This document shows positions 50,321-59,950 of a DNA stretch of 64,000 nucleotides, in pieces; positions within the stretch are counted from its first letter, which is position 1, and each line of letters starts with the position of its first letter. The notes under the pieces were generated by a model. It was not told the DNA's origin. It saw only the letters and a program-made list of their open reading frames with translations, and searched no databases. The stretch comes from Sulfurimonas sp. UBA2011 (GTDB lineage Bacteria > Campylobacterota > Campylobacteria > Campylobacterales > Sulfurimonadaceae), in contig DDCH01000008.1 of NCBI GenBank assembly GCA_002335055.1, positions 19,855 to 83,854 on the forward strand, in the 5' to 3' direction. The translations under genes and the position numbers were made by a program.

Positions 50321-52439
50321 TAATTGGTGCATTTAACCAACTATCTCTAGCTTTTCTAGTCTCTTGATTTACAGTGAATGCTAGTTTAATGCCTGATGCT
50401 TTTTCGTAAGTTCTCATGATAAGCAGTATTTCACTATCTGTTCCAAATGTATCTGTATAAGAGTAGATAATATTTTCTGCATTTTTAAAACTCTTTTTAG
50501 ATAAAAGTGCTTTAATTTTTGTATGAAAACTCAAACGCAGTAAATCTCCTATTTTTTCTAATCTAGTTTTTACAGCTATCAGCAGACCAAACTTCTTTTT
50601 AATAGCAGAAAAATCACCCTTAAATGCATATTCTTCACATTCAGAGACAAGTTTAGACCAGTGCTTTTCTAGGAGTTGACTTAATTCTAGGGAGTAAAGG
50701 TTTTGAGAAGAGTCTATAATCTCATAACAAGACTTAAAATCATTATTCTTATAACTTTCTTGTAGTTTTTTCACAAGTTTTGCATCTCTATATAAGTCTT
50801 GAAGTTCTTCTTTTATACTTGGTGTCTGCATATACTTTTTGATAGTGTTAATAGCACTATCTATATCACCTTGATTAATATGGTTTTGTATGCTATCAAG
50901 TGCTATTTGTACAGATTTTTTGAGTTTGATATAAGTAGGTATTTGTGAAAAAATATCATTCTTTTTTATAATCTTTTCTATAGTCTTAAAATTTTTCTCA
51001 CTTATAGCTTTTGAAAACTGGATAAAGTCTTCATTCTGTTTTAGTATAAGGTACAGCATTGGTTTTTTTGAAAGAACAGTTATATAAACTGAGAGTATTT
51101 CCTCTGCTACATCATGACGACCTATGAGTATCTGTTTTTGAGCAAAAGAGTAAGCCTCTGTAAATACTTCTTCCATTTTTTTATATTGTCTTGTATATTT
51201 AAGGGCAGGGTGTTTATCTACTAGGGCATATGCTAAAGCATATTTTTTTTCTAAATATAGAGTATTGAACCTTGGATACAACTCAAAGGCTTTAAAGATA
51301 GACTTGATATCATCTTTTTTGCTTGAGACATCGTTAAGCTTCCGTATAAGAAGTCGTGCTTCTTTAGTATTTGAGTTTATCAGGGCATTTATGGCCTGAG
51401 AAATAAGTTTATTATACATTACTTCAACACACTTATGCTCTCGTGTGTCTTTTAGCATAGGATCGATATCTATAAGGGCATAAGCCTTGTCTAAGTCTTC
51501 ACTTAGTATAAAATCTTTAAGTTGTTCAGCCTTAGGTATTTCAACTTTAAAAAATTCTTTTGAGTCTAAAATTACAAGTAGATTATTTTCTTTTGTAAGT
51601 GTGATATTTAAGACATTATGTTTAAATTTTAGATATGAAGTACTGATAAGCTTTGCATTTTTTACATCAATAATACAGAGTTGCTCTGAGGCACCACTCA
51701 CCATTACATATTGAGGGTTTGGCATTATAAGTATGGTGTTTATCTTGTCAAATGGAGTGTAAAGTGTTGCTCGTATCTTTTTTTGTTTAAGAGAGTGTAT
51801 GTGTAGTATACCATCAACACTACCACTGATTAGTGTGTCTTTATTGTAAAAACATAAGGCATTAATACGTAGAGCGGAGGGATACATTGTATATTTTGAA
51901 GAGAGAGAATTTATTTTAAGTATAGTTATACTTCCCCCATATCCAGTACATGCCAGTAGGTTGTCATAAAAAGCAAAAGCACTTACATAGTTGTTTCTGA
52001 CAGCTCTTGTACTCTTATATTCGATTTGTCCAAATGAGCATAAGCATGAGAGTCCAGAGCAGCCATCATATCTATACTTCATTACTCGACCATCTCTTGT
52101 ACCTGTTATGAGGTACTTTGAATTTGGAGCAAATTCAATGAGTTGTATGCTGCCTTCGTAAGTCCGAATCTTTTGTAAAAGTAATTTATTCTCCGTATTG
52201 ACTATATAAATAATATTATTATTTGCAAAGGCTAAAATATTTGAGTCTTTACTAAAACAAACTGCAGTTGTATTTTGTCCAAGAAATTCAATTGAGATAT
52301 TTTTTAGTGCATTGCATTTTTCATGTGAGAAAATATTAGCACCATGCATAGCTGTACTAAAGGCTATAGTATTATCATCCAAAAGAGTAAATGCTGTAAT
52401 CTCTGAACGCGCTTTATAGCAGTTATGTTTTATAAGCAT
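50310..52439 (-). CDS. large beta-propeller (WD40-like) plus alpha-solenoid protein
   Basis: 709 residues, no signal or membrane helix. Residues ~1-300 are WD40-like blades ('SIQLIEFAPNSKYLITGTRDGRVMKY', 'INALCFYNKDTLISGSVDGILHIH' cores, six or seven in all), though few end in strict W-D. Residues ~305-700 are all-helical with an internal repeat: 'DKAYALIDIDPMLKDTREHK' and 'ALAYALVDKHPALKYTRQYK' are clearly related ~100 residues apart. Propeller followed by solenoid is the layout of membrane-coat and nuclear-pore proteins; a scaffold role is inference. It is convergent with fliI. Family not recognised with certainty. Confidence 0.8.
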   Translation of the reverse strand: MLIKHNCYKARSEITAFTLLDDNTIAFSTAMHGANIFSHEKCNALKNISIEFLGQNTTAVCFSKDSNILAFANNNIIYIVNTENKLLLQKIRTYEGSIQLIEFAPNSKYLITGTRDGRVMKYRYDGCSGLSCLCSFGQIEYKSTRAVRNNYVSAFAFYDNLLACTGYGGSITILKINSLSSKYTMYPSALRINALCFYNKDTLISGSVDGILHIHSLKQKKIRATLYTPFDKINTILIMPNPQYVMVSGASEQLCIIDVKNAKLISTSYLKFKHNVLNITLTKENNLLVILDSKEFFKVEIPKAEQLKDFILSEDLDKAYALIDIDPMLKDTREHKCVEVMYNKLISQAINALINSNTKEARLLIRKLNDVSSKKDDIKSIFKAFELYPRFNTLYLEKKYALAYALVDKHPALKYTRQYKKMEEVFTEAYSFAQKQILIGRHDVAEEILSVYITVLSKKPMLYLILKQNEDFIQFSKAISEKNFKTIEKIIKKNDIFSQIPTYIKLKKSVQIALDSIQNHINQGDIDSAINTIKKYMQTPSIKEELQDLYRDAKLVKKLQESYKNNDFKSCYEIIDSSQNLYSLELSQLLEKHWSKLVSECEEYAFKGDFSAIKKKFGLLIAVKTRLEKIGDLLRLSFHTKIKALLSKKSFKNAENIIYSYTDTFGTDSEILLIMRTYEKASGIKLAFTVNQETRKARDSWLNAPIIKS

Positions 52440-52486
52440 TATAAATTAGAACCTACCAGTGAGTATAAGATATTGGTACAGAGGTT

Positions 52487-52600
52487 TTAACATATAAAGA
52501 TCAAATACCCACCAAAACCATCTCTGTTTTCAAATGCAAGTGGCATAGTTGGGGCAGGTCCTTTATAATTAAATTCAGCAATTACGATCTTTCCATAAGT
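52487..52600 (-). pseudogene. C-terminal relic of an FAD-dependent oxidoreductase-like gene
   Basis: A 37-codon open piece, 'YGKIVIAEFNYKGPAPTMPL' then 'AFENRDGFGGYLIFIC' and stop, has the style of the C-terminal cap of sulfide:quinone reductase/NADH dehydrogenase-type flavoproteins (K-x-x-x-A-E-F-x-Y). It is cut off by a stop upstream. The rest of the 240-bp gap to recJ is non-coding. Confidence 0.4.
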
Positions 52601-52679
52601 TTAATGGCATTACGGCGCAATAAATTGTTTTGCATAAACCACCTTATGTTAAAGTATGACTATTTTACACGGCTTTTGC

Positions 52680-54263
52680 TTAATAAATCTTATTACAGAG
52701 GAGTTGTACATTTACTTTGCCGTTAAACTCGTTCTTTGCAACCTTATAACTACAGGTAATTTTTCTATTTTTTGGCATTTCGTAAACAGTTCTAAAGGCT
52801 ATTATCTCTACTGTTTTTCTTTGGTGTGGGTACTGTCGTACTTCTATGCGTGAATGTGACTTATCTGCACCCATTAGTTTAATATTTATAACCTCTGCAT
52901 CTTGGAGTAAAAACGAGGGGCGGAGATTTGCTTCACCATAAGGCTCAAAACTTTCTAAAAGTGATAATAATTCTAAATCAATATCATCAGTATCTAAAAC
53001 ACCACTTATCATTTCTTTTGGCTCAAAATCTTTGGGGTCGATTTTTTTTGCACTCTCATTTATCGCAGTTCTAAACGCAGCTATATTTTCTGCTTTTAAT
53101 CCCATTCCGGCAGCCATTTTATGACCACCAAACTTTTCTAAGTAGGAGGCATTTTCTTTTATAAGCTCATATATACTAACATCACCTATACTTCTGGCAC
53201 TTCCTTTAGCAATTCCATCCTCCAAATTGAGTACAATAGCTGGTTTACCAAACTTATCAACTAAACGCGAGGCAATTATGCCGACAACACCCTCATGCCA
53301 TCCTTCTCCACTCACTACAATTACTAAGTCATTTTCATTAACTTCAAGAATGGCTTTTTTGGTTGTTGCAGCTTCAGTCTCTTTGCGTAACTCATTGAGT
53401 TGGCCTAAGAGTTCAAACTGTTTGTATGCTGCGTTTGTGTCTAAAGCTGTGTAAAACTCTAAGGCTATACTTGCATCTTCAAGACGTCCAGCTGAGTTTA
53501 TCCTCGGTGCTATACTAAAAGCTATATCCTCACTTGTTATGGTCTTTTTATTTAAAAAGTCTCTTATGATGATTGATGATGGTCTTGAAGAAGTACTTAT
53601 GAGCTTTAAACCCTCTTTGACTATCGCTCTGTTTATATCGATAAGAGGCATAATATCGGCGATAATAGCAATGGCTAAGATATCTAAAAACTGTCGCATA
53701 TCTATTTGTAAGTTCAGTTCTTTTTTTATTAAAGCCATCAGTAACCAAGCTACTTGTGCTCCACATATTTCTTCAAAGGGATATTCACATTCTTGCAGTT
53801 TGGGGTCTACGATAAAAAGAGCATCGGGTAAAATATCTCCTGGGGTATGGTGGTCTGTGATGATTAGATCAATACCTCTCTCTTTGCAGATTGCAGCAGC
53901 CCCAACAGCAGAGATACCATTATCAACTGTTATAACTAAGTCAGCATCTATTCGTTCTAAAACATTTGGACTAACGCCATAACCATCACGAAATCTATTT
54001 GGAATAATAGCTTCAAGAGGATAAGGAATCTGTCTAAAAAAATCTACAACAATAGCCGTGGAACTCACACCATCTACATCATAGTCACCCACTAACGTTA
54101 TTTTTTTGTTAGCTCTAATCGCCTCTGCTATTTTTTGTGCAGCCTCTGGAGCATTTAAAAGTAGGGCAGGGTTAGGAATGTCTGAGAGTTTTTTTTCATC
54201 CTTACTAAAACGTTTGGATAAAAGTTCATAAAGTGTCTGTTTCGTTAAGTTTTCTAAGTTCAT
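52680..54263 (-). CDS. recJ: single-stranded-DNA-specific exonuclease RecJ
   Basis: 527 residues. DHH phosphoesterase motifs 'VGDYDVDGVSSTAIVVDFF', 'DLVITVDNGISAV' and 'DLIITDHHTPGD', DHHA1 region 'SGEGWHEGVVGIIASRL' and 'FGGHKMAAGMGL'. It degrades ssDNA 5'-3' in RecF-type repair and mismatch repair. It precedes no clear operon partner; pyrG is ~80 bases upstream. Confidence 0.96.
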   Translation of the reverse strand: MNLENLTKQTLYELLSKRFSKDEKKLSDIPNPALLLNAPEAAQKIAEAIRANKKITLVGDYDVDGVSSTAIVVDFFRQIPYPLEAIIPNRFRDGYGVSPNVLERIDADLVITVDNGISAVGAAAICKERGIDLIITDHHTPGDILPDALFIVDPKLQECEYPFEEICGAQVAWLLMALIKKELNLQIDMRQFLDILAIAIIADIMPLIDINRAIVKEGLKLISTSSRPSSIIIRDFLNKKTITSEDIAFSIAPRINSAGRLEDASIALEFYTALDTNAAYKQFELLGQLNELRKETEAATTKKAILEVNENDLVIVVSGEGWHEGVVGIIASRLVDKFGKPAIVLNLEDGIAKGSARSIGDVSIYELIKENASYLEKFGGHKMAAGMGLKAENIAAFRTAINESAKKIDPKDFEPKEMISGVLDTDDIDLELLSLLESFEPYGEANLRPSFLLQDAEVINIKLMGADKSHSRIEVRQYPHQRKTVEIIAFRTVYEMPKNRKITCSYKVAKNEFNGKVNVQLLCNKIY

Positions 54264-54341
54264 AGGAGTATTATAGAGTAAAAAAGTGAGACTATAAAAA
54301 AAGATGACTAAATGTCATTCTTTTTTTAAGTATGGAGATAT

Positions 54342-55961
54342 TTATTCTGCGTTTAAAGATGCTTCAACAAATGCAAGTATGGCTGCATTTGGAGTCTGAA
54401 GACGAGAAGTAAACTCAGGGTGAAACTGAACTCCAAGGAACCAAGGATGACCCTGGATTTCTACTGTTTCAATAAGACCATTTGATTCACCCGTAACAAT
54501 CATTCCAGCTTTTTCTAAAGCTTCACGATATGCTGGATTAGCTTCATAACGGTGACGGTGACGCTCATTTATTGTTTTCGCACCATTGTATGCTTTACGA
54601 ATAATAGAACCGGTTTTAGTATCACAAGGATACTCACCTAAACGCATAGTCCCACCCATTGGGGACTCATGAGTACGAAGTTGCATACCACCACTTTGGT
54701 CTAAAAAGTTATCTATAAGATAAATCATAGGATGTGGAGTATTTGCATCAAATTCTATTGAGTTAGCACCCTCTAATTTAAGTACATTTCTTGCATACTC
54801 AACAAGTGAAAGTTGCATTCCAAGGCAGATACCAAGGTATGGTACTTTATTTTCACGAGCATATTGAATTGCTTGAATTTTACCCTCAACACCACGAGAA
54901 CCAAATCCACCAGCAACAAGAACACTATCACAATCAGCTAAAAGGGCCTCAGCACCTTTTTCTTCTATCTCTTCACTATCAACCCAGTTAATTTCTACAC
55001 GAGTATCTAAGTGTGCTCCACAGTGGATAAGTGACTCTGTTAGTGACTTGTAAGCTTCTTTTAGTTCAAGATATTTTCCTACAAAACCAACAATAGTTTT
55101 CTTTTGTGGTTGTACTATTCGTTTAACAAGAGTATCCCATTTTTCCATATCTGGGTTAAGGTCAGGAAGTCCTAATTCTTTTGCAATTGGTTTTAAAATA
55201 TTTTGACGTAAAAATGTTACAGGAATACTATAGATTGATTTAGCATCAAGTGCTTCGATTACACAGTCTTGACTGACATCACAACTCATAGCAAGTTTTT
55301 TCTTGAAAGTTTTTGGAAGTGCATTTTCACTTCTAGCGATTATCATCTGTGGTGTAATACCAATACGACGAAGTTCTTGAACTGAATGTTGTGTAGGTTT
55401 AGATTTTAGTTCACCCGCTGCTTTGATATAAGGAATGAGTGTTACATGGATAAAGAAAGTTGCACCAACTTCATCATCATGTTTCATTTGACGGATAGCT
55501 TCCATAAACGGAAGTCCTTCAATATCTCCAACAGTTCCACCAAGCTCAACGACTAAGATGTCATGTGCATCGCCTGCTTGTTTGATACGGTTAACAATCT
55601 CACCAACAATATGTGGAACAACTTGAATAGTTTGGCCAAGGTAACCACCAGCACGTTCTCTCTCTATAACAGAAGAGTAAACTTGTCCTGTTGTAAAGTT
55701 AGCAGATTTTAAAAATGAAGCATCTAAGAAACGCTCATAGTTTCCGATGTCAAGGTCAGTTTCAGCACCATCTTTAGTAACAAAGACTTCACCATGTTCG
55801 AGTGGTGACATAGTTCCAGGGTCGACATTTATGTATGGATCGATTTTGAGCATACCTACATTAAAACCAGAGTGCTTTAGTAGTGTCCCAACACTCGCTG
55901 CAGTTATCCCTTTTCCAAGAGAAGATAAAACGCCACCGGTAACAAAGATGTATTTAGTCAT
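54342..55961 (-). CDS. pyrG: CTP synthase
   Basis: 539 residues. Synthetase domain 'KYIFVTGGVLSSLGKGITAAS' (P-loop) and 'KIDPYINVDPGTMSPLEHGEVFV', then class I glutamine amidotransferase with 'YLGICLGMQL' (catalytic Cys) and 'VQFHPEFTS'. It converts UTP to CTP using glutamine. RBS GGAGC. Likely transcribed with recJ. Confidence 0.98.
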   Translation of the reverse strand: MTKYIFVTGGVLSSLGKGITAASVGTLLKHSGFNVGMLKIDPYINVDPGTMSPLEHGEVFVTKDGAETDLDIGNYERFLDASFLKSANFTTGQVYSSVIERERAGGYLGQTIQVVPHIVGEIVNRIKQAGDAHDILVVELGGTVGDIEGLPFMEAIRQMKHDDEVGATFFIHVTLIPYIKAAGELKSKPTQHSVQELRRIGITPQMIIARSENALPKTFKKKLAMSCDVSQDCVIEALDAKSIYSIPVTFLRQNILKPIAKELGLPDLNPDMEKWDTLVKRIVQPQKKTIVGFVGKYLELKEAYKSLTESLIHCGAHLDTRVEINWVDSEEIEEKGAEALLADCDSVLVAGGFGSRGVEGKIQAIQYARENKVPYLGICLGMQLSLVEYARNVLKLEGANSIEFDANTPHPMIYLIDNFLDQSGGMQLRTHESPMGGTMRLGEYPCDTKTGSIIRKAYNGAKTINERHRHRYEANPAYREALEKAGMIVTGESNGLIETVEIQGHPWFLGVQFHPEFTSRLQTPNAAILAFVEASLNAE

Positions 55962-56023
55962 ATAAAAGCTCCATATAGTATTTAAATTATAGATGCAATT
56001 ATATTATAAACTTGTTTAATCTC

Positions 56024-56530
56024 TTATTTAGAAAAACGACTTGAAGAGATTAAAAGGCATAAAATAGCAATGCTGCCTAAAAATAAGAGGAAAAAGAGAG
56101 TTTGTGTCGCTATAGATTTTAAAATGTCTTCTTTATTTGACTCTATCTCTTTGATAAGATTATCAATGGGCATTACTAAAAGATGCAGGCCATTGAGAGT
56201 ATTTCTTGTATCTTTTACATAAAATAACCATTTTGATGCAAGAGTGCGAAATCATTTTTTGATGATAATACATAGGGCCCAACTTCTGGAGCATCTTTTA
56301 GGTATTTAGCTATTTTAAGTAAGGGCTTATCTATAAGTAAAAGCTAGCTATAGTCTTTTCTTTTTAATATTCACATTTTCTGCAATTGAAATTACATTTA
56401 TTATACCTATATCTTTAGAGAAGCGTTTTTCATTATTAAGTTCATTTTTTAGTTGATGAGATAATTTTATATCTAATAAGTGAAAATGAGTATAAATATT
56501 ACTTATAGTTTGTTATATTATGTAATATGT
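56024..56530 (-). pseudogene. decayed membrane sensor (periplasmic cache-like domain and one transmembrane helix)
   Basis: Three pieces in shifting frames: 'HLLDIKLSHQLKNELNNEKR' with 'FSKDIGIINVISIAENVNI'; 'LLKIAKYLKDAPEVGPYVLS' with 'NDFALLHQNGYFM'; and 'HLLVMPIDNLIKEIESNKED' followed by a transmembrane helix 'TLFFLLFLGSIAILCLLISS' and an early stop. The layout matches the N-terminal sensing part of chemoreceptors or histidine kinases whose cytoplasmic half is gone. The first piece lacks a start. Nothing else is seen in the gap between pyrG and the antiporter. Confidence 0.65.
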
Positions 56531-56543
56531 TATAATTATTGCT

Positions 56544-58181
56544 ATGAATAACATACTTCTTTATATTATAATTGCCTTAGGCATATCCATTGTCGTCAAT
56601 ATTTTTTTAAAAAAACTAGGTATAAGTCAAATTATAGGTTATATACTCACAGGTACTATTATTGTATATGCTTTTGATCTTAGTCACTCCCATGAGTTAG
56701 AGATGGTAGGGGAATTTGGTATAGTGTTTCTTATGTTTACTATTGGTTTGGAGATATCCTTAGCCAAGATGGGTAGTATGAAAAAAGAGATTTTTGGTAA
56801 CGGTTTACTGCAAGTTGGATTAAGTACTTTCATCATTTATGTGATTGCATATAACTTCTTTAATATTGATGCGACAGCTTCTATTATTATAGCACTCGCT
56901 TTTTCCCTCTCTTCAACTGCTGTAGTGCTTAGTTACCTAAAAAGTTCAAAGGAAATTTACACTCCTTATGGCCAAAGAGCAACTGGAATTCTTATATTTC
57001 AAGATATAGCTGTTATCCCTATTTTAATCTTTATTGGTTTTTTAACAAGTGAGGGTGATGAGAGTATTTATATCATCCTTGTACATACAATTTTGAGTGC
57101 AATCTTTGTAGTTGGGCTTCTTTTTGTAGTTGGAAAAAAAGTAGTGACATATCTCCTTCATTTTTCTGCTTCATCCGAACTTGATGAACTTTTTATGGGT
57201 TCAGTACTTTTTATCGTAGTTGGGGCCTCTCTTTTTGCTTCTGAGATGGGATTTACTTACTCTCTGGGAGCATTTGTTGCGGGTATGATTATAGCTGAGA
57301 CAAAGTTTCATCATAAGGTTGAGTCAGAGATAGCACCTTTTAAAGACATCTTACTTGGAACATTTTTTGTGACTGTAGGAATGAAAGTAGATCTTAATAT
57401 GTTCTTTGCCAATACAGGTACGATTATAGGACTATTTATTATAGTTTTTATCTTAAAGGCTTTGATAATGTTTGCACTCCTGCGCTTATCAAACAATAGC
57501 CCTACATCACTTAAGAGTGCATTAGCACTTTCTCAAGTTGGTGAGTTCTCTTTTGTGATTTTTGCACTAGCATCAGCGGGACATATTATGGATTTGTCTT
57601 TGGTAAGTTTATTGGTTTTAGTCGTAATATTTTCTATGATAGTGACACCATTTTTTATAACTCGTATTAATGCTTTTGTTGAAAAAATTATTAAAACTAC
57701 AGATATTGTAACAGATATGACACCTTTAGCATCTAGGCACGACCATGTTATTGTATGTGGATATAGTATCGTTGGAAAGTTTGTTACGCAAGAGCTTGAA
57801 GAGTTAGGTGCACCATATATAGTTGTAGACAATTCTAACAAACATGTAAAAGAGGCTTTGGATGAGGAGATAGAAGCATACCTAGGGGATGCCTCAAAGA
57901 GTCAAATTTTAAATGCACTCAACATCGATAAGGCTGCAGCTATTATAGTAACACTAGATAATTTAGAAAAAAAAAGACTAATATGTGAAGCAGTTTTAAA
58001 ACACTCTAGAGATGCTAACCTAATAGTCAAAGTAGTCTCTCTTGAAGAGAAAGAAAAACTTGGGGACTTGGATATTACAGTTGTTGTTGATGGAAAACTT
58101 GAAGTGGCTAGAGTACTCGTTGAGCGCATGATAAGTTGTCAGTTAGACTATTCCCAAGAAAAGAGTACACTACTTAGATAA
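56544..58181 (+). CDS. CPA2 (Kef/YbaL-type) monovalent cation:proton antiporter with TrkA-N domain
   Basis: 545 residues: 12 or so transmembrane helices with 'GYILTGTIIVYAFDLSHSHELEMVGEFGIVFLMFTIGLEI' at the N-terminus region and 'ALSLSSTAVVLSYL'-like 'AFSLSSTAVVLSYL' at the ion site with 'RATGILIFQDIAVIPIL' (the catalytic Asp). A cytoplasmic Rossmann TrkA-N domain 'HVIVCGYSIVGKFVTQELEE' binds NAD(H). It exports K+ or Na+ in exchange for protons under nucleotide control. A TATAAT box ends eight bases before ATG with no Shine-Dalgarno. Confidence 0.92.
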   Translation: MNNILLYIIIALGISIVVNIFLKKLGISQIIGYILTGTIIVYAFDLSHSHELEMVGEFGIVFLMFTIGLEISLAKMGSMKKEIFGNGLLQVGLSTFIIYVIAYNFFNIDATASIIIALAFSLSSTAVVLSYLKSSKEIYTPYGQRATGILIFQDIAVIPILIFIGFLTSEGDESIYIILVHTILSAIFVVGLLFVVGKKVVTYLLHFSASSELDELFMGSVLFIVVGASLFASEMGFTYSLGAFVAGMIIAETKFHHKVESEIAPFKDILLGTFFVTVGMKVDLNMFFANTGTIIGLFIIVFILKALIMFALLRLSNNSPTSLKSALALSQVGEFSFVIFALASAGHIMDLSLVSLLVLVVIFSMIVTPFFITRINAFVEKIIKTTDIVTDMTPLASRHDHVIVCGYSIVGKFVTQELEELGAPYIVVDNSNKHVKEALDEEIEAYLGDASKSQILNALNIDKAAAIIVTLDNLEKKRLICEAVLKHSRDANLIVKVVSLEEKEKLGDLDITVVVDGKLEVARVLVERMISCQLDYSQEKSTLLR

Positions 58182-58221
58182 GTATCCTACAACTAAAGGA
58201 TCAATTGATAAACTCAGGAGT

Positions 58222-58358
58222 CAGTAAAGGATGCAGGAAGTTTAGCTATCTCTAAAAAGCTTTTAGCTTTAGTCTCTGGATTAGGTCAGGCTATCTAAAA
58301 TGCTAATGATACTTTAAGTGATAGAGATAGGGGGAATATTCAAAAAGAGAGAAATTAA
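58222..58358 (+). pseudogene. short coding relic after the antiporter gene
   Basis: The frame reads 'VKDAGSLAISKKLLALVSGL' then 'GQAI', a stop, and continues 'NANDTLSDRDRGNIQKERN' to a stop; no start or site. It looks like the tail of a lost gene. Family unknown. Confidence 0.35.
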
Positions 58359-58966
58359 TTCCCTCTTGAACCAGGCTTGATAGCTTCACTACCATCTTTA
58401 CAAAGTGGACATGCATCAGGTGCATACATCTCAAATGTAAAATCGGCAAGAGCAAAAAATGGTATATCTAGTGGAAGTTTACAATTTGGCTTAGTCTCTA
58501 TGTCTGAGTTTTCGCGTTTACAAAAACCACGGTTAGCTAAAGCAGCTGCACCGACTATTATTCCGCCTAAGGCTTCAACTGCAAAAGCAGCTTCCATCGC
58601 AGAACCACCAGTTGTAATGATGTCTTCACACATTAAAACTTTCTCGTCTTTTTTTACTTCAAAACCACGGCGAATAGTCATAACACCTTCAACACGCTCA
58701 GCAAAAATAAAACGTACATCAAGTGCAGTAGCAAGAGCAAATCCAGCGATAAGTCCACCTAAGGCAGGTGCACATACTGTATCTATCTCTAACCCACTTG
58801 CTCTGATTTGAACTGCTAAGGCTTCAGCTAAAAGTTTTGCAGTTTTAGGGTCTTCAAGGACTTTAGCAGATTGAAGGTAAAACTGTGAATGATTTCCAGA
58901 ACTTAACTTGAAGTGACCCTCTAAAAGAGCATCAGCATCCATATAAATTTTTTTAACATCCATCAT
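58355..58966 (-). CDS. pyrE: orotate phosphoribosyltransferase
   Basis: 203 residues. 'GHFKLSSGNHSQFYLQSAKVLEDP' and the PRPP loop 'VLMCEDIITTGGSAMEAAFA' are diagnostic. The C-terminus carries an extra 'PDACPLCKDGSEAIKPGS' zinc-ribbon-like tail (C-x-x-C), typical of this group. ATGs at 58966 and 58963; the first overlaps the frr stop (TAATG). It makes OMP in pyrimidine synthesis. Confidence 0.96.
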   Translation of the reverse strand: MMDVKKIYMDADALLEGHFKLSSGNHSQFYLQSAKVLEDPKTAKLLAEALAVQIRASGLEIDTVCAPALGGLIAGFALATALDVRFIFAERVEGVMTIRRGFEVKKDEKVLMCEDIITTGGSAMEAAFAVEALGGIIVGAAALANRGFCKRENSDIETKPNCKLPLDIPFFALADFTFEMYAPDACPLCKDGSEAIKPGSRGN

Positions 58967-59523
58967 TAAACCTTTAAAATTTCTTTTTCTTTGTCTTTAA
59001 GAACAGAATCAATTTGAGTAATAAATTTATCAGTTGTTTTTTGGATAGTATCTTGTGCAGATTTAGAATCATCAGTAGTGATTTCTTTATCTTTTTCAAG
59101 TTTTTTTACTTTATCATTTGCATCTTTTCTATCATTACGGATAGATACTTTTGCATTTTCACCCATTGTTTTCATCTGTTTTGCAGATTCTTTACGTTGA
59201 TCAACTGTCATTGGTGGGAAAAATAATTTAATTACATCACCATCACTGTTTGGGTTTACACCAATGTTTGCAGCAAAGATAGCAGACTCAACATCAGGTA
59301 AAAGATTTTTTTCCCAAGGGTTTATAACTATAGTTGTAGCATCAACAGCGATTACTGAACCAATTTGATCTAGTGGTGTAGGTGTACCGTAGTAATCAAT
59401 TTTAACATTGTCTAAAACAGAAATCAGAACCTTACCAGTTCTTAGTGTTTTAAAGTCACGGTGCATATGGTCAACACTACCTTGCATCTTAGTATTACAG
59501 TTGTCAAAAATCTCATTTAACAT
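58966..59523 (-). CDS. frr: ribosome recycling factor
   Basis: 185 residues from ATG 59523 (AAGGAAAT upstream; an in-frame ATG eight codons earlier is less likely). 'HRDFKTLRTGKVLISVLDNVKIDYYGTPTPLDQIG', 'INPWEKNLLPDVESAIFAANIGVNPNSDGDVIKLFFPPMT' and a long C-terminal helix bundle. With EF-G it splits post-termination ribosomes. The ATG sits inside the last codons of secG. Confidence 0.97.
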   Translation of the reverse strand: MLNEIFDNCNTKMQGSVDHMHRDFKTLRTGKVLISVLDNVKIDYYGTPTPLDQIGSVIAVDATTIVINPWEKNLLPDVESAIFAANIGVNPNSDGDVIKLFFPPMTVDQRKESAKQMKTMGENAKVSIRNDRKDANDKVKKLEKDKEITTDDSKSAQDTIQKTTDKFITQIDSVLKDKEKEILKV

Positions 59524-59836
59524 TTTTATTTCCTTCTTTTGTCTCAATAGCTGCTGGAGCTACAACATTTGTGTTTTCAACCATAGCATCAAGAACTGAA
59601 GCTTGAGAAGCTTGAGAGTACATATAGCCTAAAGTAATTGTGTTTACAACAAATAAAAATCCGATAGTAAAAGTAGCTTTTGCTAAAAAACTACTTGGAC
59701 CTTTTGCACCAAATACAGAGTCATTTGATCCACTATATGCACCAAGACCTATGCTAGAGCTTTTTTGTAGAAGTACTGCGATAACAATTATTATCACCAA
59801 AACGATTTGAACTATGAGTAAAAGACTAGTTGTCAT
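59513..59836 (-). CDS. secG: protein-export membrane protein SecG
   Basis: 107 residues from ATG 59836, with AGGAAT upstream; an earlier in-frame ATG 20 codons up is not supported. Two transmembrane helices, 'LLLIVQIVLVIIIVIAVLLQ' and 'ATFTIGFLFVVNTITLGYMY', flank the loop 'GLGAYSGSNDSVFGAKGP' that is characteristic of SecG. It assists SecYE. Its tail overlaps frr by 11 bases. Confidence 0.93.
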   Translation of the reverse strand: MTTSLLLIVQIVLVIIIVIAVLLQKSSSIGLGAYSGSNDSVFGAKGPSSFLAKATFTIGFLFVVNTITLGYMYSQASQASVLDAMVENTNVVAPAAIETKEGNKNVK

Positions 59837-59950
59837 TAATAGATTCCTATTATATTTAAAGTGGCGAATTATATCTAAATAAACTTCTATAATCAAACTT
59901 GTGTTTAAAAGGGTATAATTACAAAAATATAAATTTATAAATGGTGTAGA

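Noticed and set aside
53539..53982. 147-codon plus-strand ORF inside recJ
   Set aside because: Antisense shadow; RecJ DHH motifs are in the other frame.
58377..58811. 144-codon plus-strand ORF inside pyrE
   Set aside because: Reverse of pyrE; composition rich in Ser/Pro/Ala with no start signal.
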